Part shown: piece after piece, positions 23,850 through 35,965 of the stretch
Layout of the letters: each line of letters opens with the position of its first letter
How positions within the stretch are numbered: the first letter of the stretch is position 1
DNA from: Nymphaea colorata
Taxonomy: Eukaryota > Streptophyta > Magnoliopsida > Nymphaeales > Nymphaeaceae
Direction of reading: 5' to 3'
Length of the DNA: 64,000 nt
Assembly: GCF_008831285.2 (NCBI RefSeq)
Contig: NC_045147.1
Span: 10,225,427 to 10,289,426, forward strand
The notes under the pieces: model-generated
Told to the model about the DNA's origin: nothing
The model's input: the letters and a program-made list of their open reading frames with translations, nothing else
Database searches by the model: none
Program-made: the position numbers and the translations under genes

Positions 23850-25121
23850 AATTAATGCATAGATAGTAGATTCTTGGAAATAGTAGGAACATGCAGCATA
23901 TTATTTATAAAAAATTTTGAGTCTAAGCTATACAGAGAAACATTACCAACATTCTTGATTTGAAGGCCAGCACCATTTCCAACTCTCGATTGATCTTGGC
24001 CACGATATTCTGAGTGCATGGATAAGTTGTTTAGGTCTGCGGTCACATGATGGGTAGTGCCGGTGTCTGGATACGAAAATCCTTGGTCGGTTTGAGGCAT
24101 AGTTTAAATGTGATAAGCCTCTCGAGAAGATGATTCTTTTAGAAATTTGTGTATTATGTAGTTCAATGCACCATATCCTGTATTCTTGTAAGCTTGACAT
24201 ACAATTCACATTTAGAAACAAAGTGTCCAGATTGCCACAAGCATGACAAGTAAGCATTTTATCCTGAGGACGACTTCCTAAACACCCTCTTTACTACTCA
24301 GTTTTTCCTCGGTAGTTGTGATTCTTGAAATTCTGTCGATGCACTGTATTGGCTGATGGATCTTCAAAACTTTTAGACTTTGAAATTTCAGATTCGTGGA
24401 TCAGAAGTAAAGGATATAACTCTTTCATATTTATGGGATCGATACGAGTACGCAAAGAAATTTTTAGAGTGTAGTATTCCTCTGTGGGAAGACTAGAAAG
24501 GATATTCATAACAAGATCTTCTTTGTCGATGGCTTTGGAGGCCATAGCTAACTGATGACCTCTACCTTTGGTCTTGTGAAAGTATGTGTTATAGAATCAA
24601 TTCCCTTTTTCAGATTTTGCAATGCAGATTTGAGTTGCTGCACCTTTACTCTAGACTGAGCAGCGTAAATACGCTTTATGGTGGTCCAAGCTTTGTAAGA
24701 TGATTCAAGGCCTACAACTTGACTATGTACAACTTCACTTAACGATGAGATGATCCAACTTAGTACGAGTTGATCACCTCGATGCAAAAATGTTGGATTT
24801 AGGATAGTTCCTTTGCCCTCTTCGATGGGCAAGAACTCATTTGGACACTTGAACGGTCCATCAATATATCCATCATATTGTAACTCTTAAGCATAGGTAT
24901 AAACTAAGACTCCCAAAGTAAATAATTGTCGGAAGACAATTTTATGGATAAGAAATGCTGAAGACTGGTGGGAGCAGGTATGATGGAGGAAGTCAGACCT
25001 AAAAACGGCGGATTCATAGTGTCTAATCTGGATTTTGGTGAAGCCGCAACTGTGTTGTAGGTGTTCCTTTCTGGTGTTGATGGTTGAGACACCATTGATA
25101 TATGCTGGTGCTTTGATACCA
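23850..25121 (-). pseudogene. copia gag and protease region
   Basis: Pieces at 25122-24904, 24832-24548, 24545-24294 and 24257-23852 read SDNYLLWES, then SSYKAWTTIKRIYAAQSRVK and LVMNILSSLPTEEY of the copia gag domain. They end with PDTGTTHHVTADLNNL, the copia protease motif (D-S/T-G-x3-H), and NMLHVPTISKNLLS. All are separated by frame breaks. Confidence 0.82.
25110..25121 (-). other. copia primer binding site (initiator tRNA-Met)
   Basis: On the minus strand this reads TGGTATCAAAGC, one base different from TGGTATCAGAGC, the complement of the initiator tRNA-Met 3' end used by most plant copia elements. It directly adjoins the right LTR. Confidence 0.88.
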
Positions 25122-25447
25122 TGCAAAAATTTATACTAAAAGAAAGAAGGAAAGATTTAACGTGGTTCGACCTTTAGGTCTACATCCATAGAAGAATTTG
25201 TTCTCTTATTATTTTCTCAAGCCAAGAGATTTCATTATATACTCAACTTACACATTTATCAGCTCCCCAATTCTTGGGATTCACTTGATTTACACAATCG
25301 TGGGTTTCCTCATTTTGTGGAATAGTTACCAAACTGGGATTCTTTTTATCATCATCAATCTTTCCTTCAATGGCACATACATTATCTTCAGCAACAATAT
25401 TGGATCTGATTTTGTTGTTGCCGAGTTTGTTGTCGTGTGTCTTATTA
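25122..25447 (-). repeat. copia 5' LTR
   Basis: The partner of 20648-20973, of the same length, and the 5' LTR in element orientation. It contains GATTTAACGTGGTTCGACC, a motif common near plant copia LTR ends. Confidence 0.88.
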
Positions 25448-25555
25448 CGGTGGATCTCTAGCACCCTTCGAAGTACACAACTCTCTCTTGGTCGGGAAGG
25501 GGTACATCGCCTGTTCAATTCCTCTGAATGCTATTCTTACTTAATGTATTATACT

Positions 25556-25559
25556 CTCT

Positions 25560-25625
<66 letters not shown>
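25556..25625. repeat. (CT)n(CA)n compound microsatellite
   Basis: A CT run followed directly by a CA run just outside the copia right LTR. The left LTR also has a compound CT/CA tract next to it. Confidence 0.92.
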
Positions 25626-25626
<1 letters not shown>

Positions 25627-26292
25627 TTCAGGGTTTGAAATGAATGTACTGTTTTTGATGACCATCCACTATGAAATCGGCTACTTGACTACCTCTTTTA
25701 TTGTAGAAATAAATCTAACTATATGTTGCCATGAAACCATGGGTTTTATAACCCTTCTAATTATGGCTTACTTATTGATGGATATCACTTAGAGGAACGA
25801 TGATCGATAATTTAAGCGTAGTCAACATTGTTGTAGCTCAGTGAAATTGGATCCATTTGGATTCTACTGTAGGATTTAAATTGACTTGGGACCATTTAGT
25901 TTGTTGATCCAACAAACGAAACCCAATAATTGCTTTCATAAAGTTCCATGCTTTTGAATGGCTTTTGAATGGTTTAATTTTGACTTAAGTTTTGATTCAT
26001 CGAGATCATGTTGAATTATTCTTGTGGATTATATTAGTTACAAAGTTTGAATTGGCTTGCATCCATTTGGACCATTTTGTAAGGGTTGGATGTGCCTGGA
26101 TTCTTTTGACAAGCAATCAAACAAAAGGAGCCAGACTTGAATCACGTGATTGGTTTAAATATTCAGAAAAATGAAAGCGTGAGAAAGTATAAAGTTTATA
26201 AATATATGACTTTGTAAGTTTTTAAATTAATATAATGGTCTGAATTGTTTTGTAACTATAACACATCTATATACGCAAAGAAAAGAAGATAT
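25626..26292. other. short spacer between two LTR elements
   Basis: AT-rich, no gene seen. It contains short repeated phrases such as GACCATTT and GACTT, and may be old repeat sequence. Confidence 0.35.
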
Positions 26293-26939
26293 TGTTTGCA
26301 TCCTCAAAATTTTTGGTTGGTTTTGGAGTGCTCCAGAAAAATGAGGTTTTGTTTTAAAATAGAAAAGAAAGTGACTCGCCCATCGGTACGAGGATCAACT
26401 GTTCCCATCGCCTTTACTGGGGGTAATCAACCCAATGGCTATGTTTATCATTGATGCATTTTGTTTTAACTTAAACATCTTTTTTATTTTAAATACGGTG
26501 TAGAAAAATATTGAAAGTTTGATGTTTCAAACTTTTGAAAAGATTCTTGAAGGAACACTTGAGAATGTGAGACATTTTGGGAAAAACTAGAATCAGAAAA
26601 TCCTTATGAATATTATTTAGAAAGCTTGAAAAATCATTTTGAAATCACTTTAGTATTCTCTTAAGATATTAAGTAGGTTTGAGATTTTGCTCAAATTCGG
26701 TTACCACCTAATTAGAGCTTCATCTTAAGTTTTTTTGGAGAGGTGTTTGTGATCATAAGTGAAATAAAGTAGGTGAGAATGCATGAATGCATTGATCCTA
26801 TATGATTGCAAAGAAAAATCATTCATTCCTACCATAACATTCATCTAAGAGCATTCATACCATGACATTCATCTAAGATTTTTTGTTTTGATAAATATCA
26901 TATATAAGAAGAGAAAGTTTTTGAAAATGGATTGGGGTT
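26293..26939 (-). repeat. gypsy LTR fragment (3' end of LTR)
   Basis: Matches the 3' end of the long LTR copies at 36704-37330 (same orientation) and 28870-29455 (inverted). On the plus strand it begins TGTTTGCATCC, that is, a CA end in element orientation. The first two-thirds of the LTR is missing. Confidence 0.8.
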
Positions 26940-29455
26940 TGTAATCACCCCAAATTTTTCAAAAAAAGGGGGCTATTAAAATTTTGGTTCTATTATTTTT
27001 AAAATAAATTTTAAATCCAAATTTAGATCCAAAATCCAAGTTTAGATCCAAATCGAGAATTCCAAACTCAAATTCCAAAGCCGAATTCAAATTTTGAATT
27101 TTGGCTCTAAAACTACTTCCTCTCGAATTCAAATCTTGAATTCAAATTTTAGCTCTAAAACTCTTCACTCTTGAATTCAAAATCTAAATTCGAATTTTGA
27201 ATTTTAGCTCTAAAAATCTTCCCTCTTGAATTCAAATCTTGAATTTGAATTTCGAATTTTGGCTCTTAAAAGTTTTCCTTCTTGAATTCGAATTTCAAAT
27301 TTTGGTTCCAAAATCCTCTATAAATACCCCTTACTTCCCCCTTTTTAGACAAGAGTTTGCGTTGGAAGAAACCCTAGAGTATTCTCACTTGAAGACTTAG
27401 GGTTTCTCTTAAGCTCTTTCTCTCTCCCTTTTCCTCTTTCCATTTTTCTTCATCTTCAACATCTTGGGAGCTTCATTCAAGGTAAGTCCAAGATCATTCA
27501 AAAGAGGGCTTATTTCCAATATCAATCACATTCGAGGTATTTAATCTTCTTTTATTTCTATTTTCATTTTCTCTTCTTTCCATGGCATTTCCAATATCAT
27601 TCATATCCGAGGTATGTAAACCTCAATTTTCATTTCATCCTTTTCTCTCTTCTTCCTCTCCCCATGGTCATATGAGATAGCTCTCAATCTCTATTTTTAG
27701 AGTCAAGAGGCTATGCTCAAGTGCACCGGGAGCATGAGAAGATGAGATGATATTTTATGTTCATGCTTATATCATGCAATCTTTCCTTTTCATATCATCA
27801 TTTTTCTCTTGTCATCTCCCCATGGCCACGCAAGATAGCTCAAATGATCCGGAATCAAGAGCTACTCTTGAGTGCACCGGGAGTATGAGCAAGACAAACA
27901 AAATCCATATCTTCATATCTCCAAAAATATACTTGATATATTGTCTTCATTCATCATTCATGCTTGAAACGCCCTAGTGCGCTCCTCCAAACAAAGACCA
28001 GAATACCCTTAAGTTGTGATTAGACTTTTCCACGATCAGGGGCAGTTGGGACCATGCCGGAGTTGACCAAAATCCGGTCGGAATCACTTGAAGGTTCACC
28101 GGAGTTGCAGAATTCAGGCCGAGGCTAGAACATGCGATTAATCAACCGGATGAATCTCGTTTTTCACTATTTGATTCATCTTGATGGGGCGTCTTCTTCT
28201 TTGTAATCTTTTCTTTGTTCTGACGCCTTTTGATGCACTTTGCAAGCCCTTTTTGCTTGCTGGATTTGTGCATCCGTTATGCTCATACATGATATTCTAA
28301 TCTTCCATTTATATGAGCCAATGCACGATGAGAGTGAGTGTTTGGGGTTGAGATTTTTTCTTGTAATTTTTGAGGTTGAGACTTGTCCAACTCGGGGAAA
28401 CCTTCACAAAATATGTACATGTTAATATGCATTTGCATGTCATTTTGCGCTAGTTTCTTTCTTAATCACCCCATTAGGAACCCTAACGAGTACCTCGTTA
28501 TATTGCTTGCTTTTCTTCCATACCCAATGGTGGAAGAAATATATCCATTGTGGCAAACCAAATCATAACATTTCATGTTTAGATATGAATCATATTTTCC
28601 AAAACATTTTCAAAAGAAACTTCTCTAATACGGCCTTGGAGACTTAACTTAGGTTCTTGCATGAGCCCAAGTTCCCCTCCGGCCTACATCAAAAATTGAA
28701 GTCGGCTATTTTCAATTCATTTCTTGATTTTAATACTCATGAAGACGTATGCGTATATACATGTTATATACGTATGTGTGCACATGAATATCTTTTTTTG
28801 TCATTCTCTCTTTATGATTTAACATATCCTTTTACAAACACTCATATACGTATATATAAATATATATACGTGTATTTCATATACAAAAACAAAATTCTTA
28901 GATGCATGTGAATGTTGTGGTAGGAATGTTTTACATTCTTCCAATCATATAGGATAAATGCATCCATGCATTCTCACCCACTTTATTTCACTTATGATCA
29001 CAAGCACATCTCCAAAAGAATTTTAGCAAGAGGGGATGAAACTCTAACTAGGTGGTAACCGAATTAGAGCAAAATCTCAAACCTACTTAAAGTCTTAAGA
29101 GAACACTAAAGTGATTTCAAAATGATTTCACAAGCTTTTCAAATGATATTTACTAATTCCACTTTTTTCTCAAAATATTTCACATTCTCAAGCGATTCCT
29201 CAAGAATCTTTTCAAAAGTTTGAAACACCAAACTTTCAATATTTTTGAACACCGCATGTAGAATCAAAAAGATGTTTAAGTTAAAACGAAATGCATCAAT
29301 GATAAACATAGCCCTTGGGTTGATTACCCCCGGTACAGGCGCCGGGAACGGTCGATCCTCATACCGATGGGCGAGTCCCTTTCTTTCCTCTTTCAAAACA
29401 AAACCTCATTTTTCTGGAGCACTCCAAATATCAATGAAAATTTTGGGATGCAAAT
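26940..29455 (+). repeat. gypsy LTR in inverted orientation
   Basis: A 2.5-kb LTR copy begins TGTAATCACCCC and runs on the plus strand, opposite to gag-pol and to its partner at 36704-40315. An AT-rich part with AATTCAAAT variants leads to a TATA box (TATAAATA, 27319-27326). A transcribed-looking leader follows with AGAAACCCTAGAGTATTC, then GTGCACCGGGAGCATGAG subrepeats and a stretch with TTGCATGAGCCCAAG. It ends near GATGCAAA. It lacks the GC-rich 0.7-kb block present in the other copy. Confidence 0.78.
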
Positions 29456-30023
29456 AGGATTGTAGACCATCAAGCATGAATCCACGTCTGTATATCACTC
29501 CTGCGAGAATAAAGTATCTTGTTGACATACATTGAGTTGTTTTCTGCTCATTTTTAGGCATTTCAGCCGGAACTTCTCCGCTTTCAATGTACCTTTTGAT
29601 GTCATGGAACCAAGGCGTATTCCCCCCTTGGATACGATGAACATGTGTCATTGTTTCAAAAGCAGGGTGTTCTAATCTTCCAATCTCAAAAGAACGAATT
29701 GCTTCATTGGTTCGAAAAGTGATGGTGGATCCTAGACTCGCGAGGCCATCCGCAATAGGGTTACCTTCTCTCTTTATGTGAGCCAGTTGCACTTCTTCAA
29801 ACTGATGGATTAAGGAGGTAGCGATCTCTTGATATGGCACCAACTTTTCGTCTTTCACTTGCCATTCTTCATTCACTTGGATTATAATAAGCTGAGAGTC
29901 GCCGAAGGTATGCACCCTTTTCACTTGAAAACTCAATAACGAACAAAGTCCTTGAATGAGGGCTTCATATTTCGCCATGTTATGAGTACATAGAAAGTCA
30001 AGTTTCAAAGAATATGAGATCAT
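29406..30023 (-). pseudogene. gypsy RNase H and integrase N-terminus, truncated
   Basis: Minus-strand frame of 205 codons. It contains MAKYEALIQGLCSLLSF, HTFGDSQLIIIQVNEEWQVK and NPIADGLASLGS (RNase H), then RYFILAGVIYRRGFMLDGL, which normally leads into the zinc-binding domain of integrase. The frame then runs into the end of the inverted LTR, so the last residues and stop are not integrase. The rest of integrase is absent here. Confidence 0.85.
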
Positions 30024-30258
30024 TTCATCTTATGGAGTGATGAGTAAATTGCCTATACTGTCTCCCATCACGTTCCTAGATCCATCAAAGTACATCTTTC
30101 ATATCGAAATTGTTTCCAATCTTAGTACATGTTTATCTGGAAACTCATCATTAATTCTGATTTCTTCGTCCTGGGGAAAATCTACTAACTGATCCGCAAT
30201 TGCTTGTCCCTTGATTGACTTCTGGGACATATTCAAGATCATATTGCATCAATAAAAC

Positions 30259-31278
30259 TTACCATTTAGCGATACGCCCATTAAGGAATTGTTGTTCCAA
30301 GATGTACTTGAGAGGATTTAGCTTGGAGAGTATGTTGACCTCACAAGCTAATAAATAATGTCTCAACTTCTGACACGTCCAGACCAATGCCAAACAAGTT
30401 TTCTCTATTGGAGAGTACTTCTTTTTGTACAGGACAAAAGTTTTGCTAATGTAATAAATTGCATGCTCGATACGACTTCCTTCCTCATATTGTGCCAAAA
30501 AACCACCACATGCTAACTCATTTACTGCAATGTACAACAATGGTCTACCCAACACTGGGGGTTTTAGAATTGGTGGATTTAGAAGGCATTTCTTGATCTT
30601 TTCGAACAACTGTTGGCATTCAAAACCCCATTCAAACTTGACACCTTTCCTCAGCAGCTGGTTGAATGGTTCGTATCTCATGGCTAGATTGGAAATGAAT
30701 CGTCCGATGGACTGGATTCGCCCTTGCAACTTCGCAGTTCCCTGATATTGGTAGGTGGTGGCATATCAATAATTGCTTTAGCTTTGGTAAGATCAATTTC
30801 AATCCCCTTCTTACTGACCATGAAACCCAAGCCTGACTCAACCCCAAACACACATTTTTCATGATTCAAACGAAGCTTATACTGTAAAAGCCTCTCGAAT
30901 ACTTGGGCAAGCATTTCAATATGATCTTCTCTCGTCTTGGATTTGATCAATATGTCATCGATATACGCATCCATGATTTTATGCATCTGGTCATGAAAAA
31001 TGGCCGCCATAGCTCTTTGATAAGTTGCTCCAACATTTTTCAATTGTGGCTTTGTTCAGGTCTCGAAAGTCGATGCATAACCAGACTTTACTATTTTTCT
31101 TGGGGACCACCACGATGTTAGCCAACCATTCGGGGTAATCGGTGGCACGAATGAATTTTGCCCTTAGTAGGTCCTCTAATCCTTCTTTTACAGGCCCTTC
31201 TAGTCGAGGATCAAGCTTGCACAATTTTTGTTTAACTAGCTTGCAACTAAGATTTAAAGGCAAACGATGTTCAACCAA
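30259..31278 (-). pseudogene. gypsy reverse transcriptase with internal deletion
   Basis: Frames give VEHRLPLN, LLRAKFIRATDYPEWLANIV and DFRDLNKAT, then jump within a few bases to KNVGATYQRAMAAIF, AYIDDILIKSKTREDH (the YxDD catalytic motif) and LRLNHEKCVFGVESG. The connection domain follows in 30729-30259. The segment between DFRDLNKAT and KNVGATYQRA, normally about 60-70 residues holding the first catalytic Asp, is missing. Confidence 0.88.
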
Positions 31279-31824
31279 CTGGGGGTTCTAAGTCTGACAT
31301 ATCTTCATATGTCCATACAAAAGCTTCTTGGTTACTTATAAGAAAGTTCATCAATCTTTTCTTCTCGTCTACTGTCAAACTAGTACCAATTTAAAGGATT
31401 TTAGGGTCCTCACTGGTTTCAATATTAATCTCTTCAATTGGATCATTAACCACAGACGATGGATGTCTTGTTTCTGAATCTGAGTGAATTCTAGTAATTC
31501 TGACTCAAGTATTGTCATAGATTCCATTTCAATGACTGTTTGTTTGACAAATGCTTTCTGAGAGACTTTTGAGTTAAAAGAAGAAATTGAGATACGTTGA
31601 ATTCCGACATCCTGTAAAGAGGAGGATAAAGGGAAAATTGAACAAAATTAAAATTGATAACAAATGATTACTTTGCATTGCATATCAAAAAGAAGTTCTT
31701 AGTTCATAGAGGGGTCTTCTCATGAGACCAGACAAAATAAGTTCAAAAGAAATTCAATATTACAAAATTCGTGGAAGGATTTGAAAGGTGAACACTATTA
31801 TCCCACAAGATCTTCTTCAAGATA

Positions 31825-32646
31825 TCATAGTCCTCTGGTGTTCACCTGAAAAGGGATACTAATCGGCTGTAAGATGTCATCTTCATTCTTCTCGAGGCCA
31901 ATGAATGGATAATGACCACCTTTCAGAAGCAACTGAAACCCCTTAGGGTTTTTCATGAAATGAACATATAAGGGGTGTTTTTGGTAACTTGCACGATTGC
32001 TTGAAACAGTATAAGCATTCCCGGATGGTTCGCCTATCCCCATGTTTTGCATTCATTCTTCCAAAGGCCTGTCCTTCGTCTTCCTTATGTTGGGTACATC
32101 CACCTACTCAATCGGCTTAGGGAGCATTGGTTGCACTAACCTTTCAACCGGATTCTCAGCACATATGGTGATGACCGATGGGCAGGAAATCCATTTGAAG
32201 CACTGATGAAAAGTGGATGAGATTCCTTGTACTTGGTGGATCCAAGGTCGTCCCAAAAGTAAATTATATGTTGGCGACACATCCACCACATGGAATACAA
32301 TGTGATGGCTAGTATTTTCGATGGACACGTTCATATCGAGAGTACCTTTGTTGTTCATGCCTCGGCCGTCATATCCATAGATCATGATATTATTAGAGCG
32401 ATATTTGTCTTCCTGAAACCCCAAAGTTTTGGCCATAAGATTGGGGCAAACATTTAAGTTGCTTCCTCCGTCGATCAATACACGTGGCACAATCATTCCA
32501 TTGACATGGATGACAATGTAAAGTGCATCTTTATGAAAGTATCCCCATTTTGAGAGGTCATTCTCTAGAAAGGTAATTGATTGGTCCTTAGAGGGTCGAA
32601 TCCATTCTCCCTCAACCAAACGCTCTTCCAAGGGGAGATCATCCAA
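31825..32646 (-). pseudogene. gypsy aspartic protease region
   Basis: The 180-codon frame 32646-32104 contains IVPRVLIDGGSNLNVCP, a D-G-G-S active-site loop of retropepsin type, and YNLLLGRPWIHQ, the downstream protease hallmark. Fragments to 31825 may be the linker to RT. Confidence 0.82.
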
Positions 32647-33052
32647 GTAGCATGGGTCTCCATCCGAGGAGTCCTCTGATGATTCATCGCCTCATAAGAT
32701 AAAAGTCTTTGGAATAATGAGAAGTTTTTTGGGTGAACTTTCTGTTCTGTTGTTCATCATAGCAATGAAACCCAAAGGTTTCTTACCTTGGTCTGCCACC
32801 ATGACTTGGTGTGAACCACTTTCAATACAAGGTCCGATGTGCTCTTGTGGATGATATGGGAGTAGAGTGCCTATGGTGGTTGTGGCTACTGCCGCCTTCC
32901 CGTGATCAGGAAATGGATTCCTTAATATCTCAGTGGTGTTATCATCACAAATCTTGATATCCTTGTTGATGAAGTCTTGAATAATATTTTTAAGGACAAA
33001 ACAATCCTCATTGTCATGACCATGGGTACGATGAAACTTATAAAGTTTTTCT

Positions 33053-34421
33053 TTATTTCATCCCATCATTTTCGAAGGCTCTGAGACTTTCGACAAGACG
33101 TTCATTTGGCGATGAGGTATTCCAGGATCTTCTCACGAGACTGACTGAGAGGAGCAAATTTTCGGTCATAGCCCCAAACTGGGTGCTTGTTTTTCCTTTC
33201 ATCATCACCTTTAGGAAACTGTGTATTCTTCTTGAGACTGGCTTCTTTGTCCTGCTTATAATTATTGTCATGGTCCTTTATAGGCATTGACTATAAAGTG
33301 TGTAGGCCACTGTGTCTTTCTTCCTTTCTTTCCATCTTCTTTGTACTTAGGAGTAATAATTCCATCAAAATCTCATTCCTTAATTCATTCTTCTATCGAG
33401 TCTTGTTCAATCAACTCAGCAAAAGTTTTGATCGAGGCATTGCAGATGAGACTTTTCAAGGGCTAAGCATGATTCTTCCTGACGAGTGACAAAGCTTGTG
33501 TTTCAGATATGAGCTCCTTCATTTTGTTACAATGAATTCTCCATTTTTGGACGAATTCTCGGGCTTTGTCTCATTGTTTTTAACAAAGACTGCAAATGGT
33601 ACTGAGAATTGGAGCCAAGGGAGCATTTTGCTCAAATCTTTCGACAAACATGTTAATCAGTTTGTCAAATTCTTTCAGTTTAACTGGGTTGACATTTTCT
33701 TTGTACCATTATGCAGCGATGCTTTCAAAAGTTCTTAGAAAATAGCGAAACAAAGCTCTGTTGTTTGCCCGAATTTTGTAGCAATCATTGAAGAAGACTG
33801 AAAGATGAACATGTAGGCAGGTGGTTCCATCATATCTGGCGAACTCCCTGGGTAAGCCTTTCACGTCCTCGTCCCCTTCAATACCGAGGTAATAATCCTC
33901 ACATGAATATGAGTGTTTCCCTTTTCCCCTAAGTTTAAGATTGTTCATCCTTTTCTCCATTTCATAGAACCTGCGTTTAGTTGGACTTTCATCGTCACTT
34001 GACTCGATTAATTTTGGCTTTGTTTTTTTCTTTTTGCTCTTGATCTCTTTTACTTTCTCTGCTGAACTTTCACTATCCGAGCTGCTGCTAGGGATGTATT
34101 TCCTTGCCTTTTTGCCTCTTTTGGTGAGCTTTTTCTTTCTTTTAGGTTTCTCTTCTGAACTTCCAGTGGTGATAGGACTATGTGAGCTACTTTCTACCAT
34201 AATTTCTTTTCTCTTCTTGCTTCTCTTGTTTTTTTCTTCTTAAGAGAAAACAACACAGGTTTTTTCTCCTTGCTAGTTGCTAAATCTGAACTCAATTGAA
34301 CTTCATCCCGATCTGTAGGAGAAGATTTGTTGTTTTTCTTCTTTCTCTTCTGCTTGGCAGCCTCTTCATTTTCTGGTTCTGGAGCAATCATCAAGGCCTT
34401 TTGTTCTTCTTGCTCTCTCAT
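33053..34421 (-). pseudogene. gypsy gag (retrotransposon gag domain), broken
   Basis: The frame at 34200-33709 has a Lys/Ser-rich N-terminus, then LPREFARYDGTTCLHVHLSV and NNRALFRYFLRTF. After a frame break it continues as NPVKLKEFDKLINMFV, the typical gag fold order. The acidic/basic segment at 34421-34194 is the N-terminal extension. Stops and shifts between 33290 and 33710 disrupt it. Confidence 0.82.
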
Positions 34422-34819
34422 AAATCACTCCATGAACAACCGAAACATATGGTACCCTTCTGGCTCAATTGCTAGGAGGCCAAGTGTTTCTGGCCTAAGC
34501 TCGAAAGATGAAGCCTTGTTCTAAGGAGCCTGTTTAGCTTGCGATTTAGTTTCAACCATCTTGTTGGCTTTCAAGTATTTACCTTATGAGACAAGAAAAT
34601 GAAGAGTCATTGGAAGAAAATGATGACAAACTGAAGGTTCATATTGCATTAAGAGTTTTTAAAAGTTACATCCAAAGAAAATACTAACAAAGATGACAAA
34701 CACTAAAGATGACATAGGGAGTGCAAGATTGACAATATAAACTTTTAAGGAAGGATGAATGGTGGTCGGTTGGCATCCCATCACTCGGTATATTCCTTCT
34801 TTACCATTGGGCCTGCAAA

Positions 34820-35965
34820 TCAAGTGTAAGATATCTGCGCCTTCCATTCTTGTCGGGCTACTGCAAACAATGCCGCCAATTGAGGAGAACTAAGGTCGAA
34901 TTCGGGAAATGTTCCAATTGGTGTATGCACGGAAACCATCTTCTGTCTTTGAGAGAACTGTCTCATGCATCTATCAGCACAATAATCAGTTATGAAATAG
35001 GGGCCCAAGAGTGTAGTACGCCCATGAGGATGGTGAGTGTAATGAGGTGAGCTCTCAGGATGATTATAATAGTCCCAAATGATCTCATCTCCGTCTAAGC
35101 GTTCGATCATATAGCAGTATGATTCTAAGACTGTCAATGCTCCATCAACGTTCTTTAATAGACTGGCTTGGGATCCCGCATGCTTGAGAAACTACAATTT
35201 CAAAGCATATGTGCATCATTCTACGAAGTCAATATCTCCAATGGCGAAACGAGTAAGTCCTCGATAAAGGAAGGCTAAGGCTGTCATTGCTACTGACAAG
35301 TGTCGGGTCCCACTATGCCCTCATACCCAAAAAAGTTGGGTAATACAAACATCTATGAGGTCACTTCCATTGGTGAAAAGGGTCACTCCTACTGTGCAAA
35401 GCATCATACAATGTTTAATTCTTCCTATGGGTTTCCGAGGCAAAGTGGAAGGTTCAACATAGGCTCCAAATTTTTCATACAAGTTTTTCAGGTTGATACT
35501 TTGGCTCTCGTGGTTTTCTATTAGAGGCCAAGTTTTTCGTCCAGTAAAATTGGCTATAAGTTTATTTGAGTTACCTTTAGTCAGGTTCATGAGGAATTGT
35601 TTTTTTAATAGTTCATTGGGGTCACAAGTTGGGGTAGGAAGGTCTAGTGTTTCGGCAAATTCATCTAGTAATATTGTCATTTCTTCCCATGAAAACCAAA
35701 AAGAGGAGGTTCTTGGGTTCCAACGCTCGACGATTGTATGTACCAAATTTCCATCAACTGACTGCATTCCTTCGGCTGCAACTGTCTCTAGCTCACATTC
35801 TTCGAAGTAAGAAGGAAACATCCGAGAGAAGGTGAGATGCAAAGACCGATACCATTCGGGAGCCAAAGGTTTATACTCAAAAGAGATGTACGTAGACCAT
35901 TCGGGTCCTTCCCCGAAGAGGATGTGATCATAAGGGAAGGTGACATCACGTTGGAAAGAATACAT
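34820..35965 (-). pseudogene. ORF upstream of gag, plant mobile domain (PMD)-like
   Basis: The 214-codon frame 35965-35321 includes PLAPEWYRSLHLTFS, IVERWNPRTSSFWFSWEEM and ILLDEFAETLDLPTP. This resembles the W-R-x-E-T-x-T-F-x-F/W-G-E-x-T-x-T-L-x-D pattern of PMD proteins carried by some gypsy elements. A second piece is at 35137-34820. The position ahead of gag matches the extra ORF1 of Ogre-type elements. The domain assignment is by pattern only. Confidence 0.6.

Larger units (their letters stand above)
20648..25447 (-). mobile_element. Ty1/copia LTR retrotransposon, decayed full-length
   Basis: A 4.8-kb element in minus orientation. It has two 326-bp LTRs, a tRNA-Met-type primer site beside the right LTR, a purine tract beside the left LTR, and gag, integrase, RT and RNase H in copia order. 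The polyprotein is broken by many stops and frameshifts. The LTRs differ by roughly two dozen substitutions and two 4-bp indels (hand count), so the insertion is not recent. No target duplication is evident: CAATG on the left, CGGTG on the right. Confidence 0.9.

Noticed and set aside
26245-26454. Open frames reading HPQNFWLVLEC and, at 36629, a similar peptide
   Set aside because: They are reverse readings of the gypsy LTR end, not a conserved gene family.
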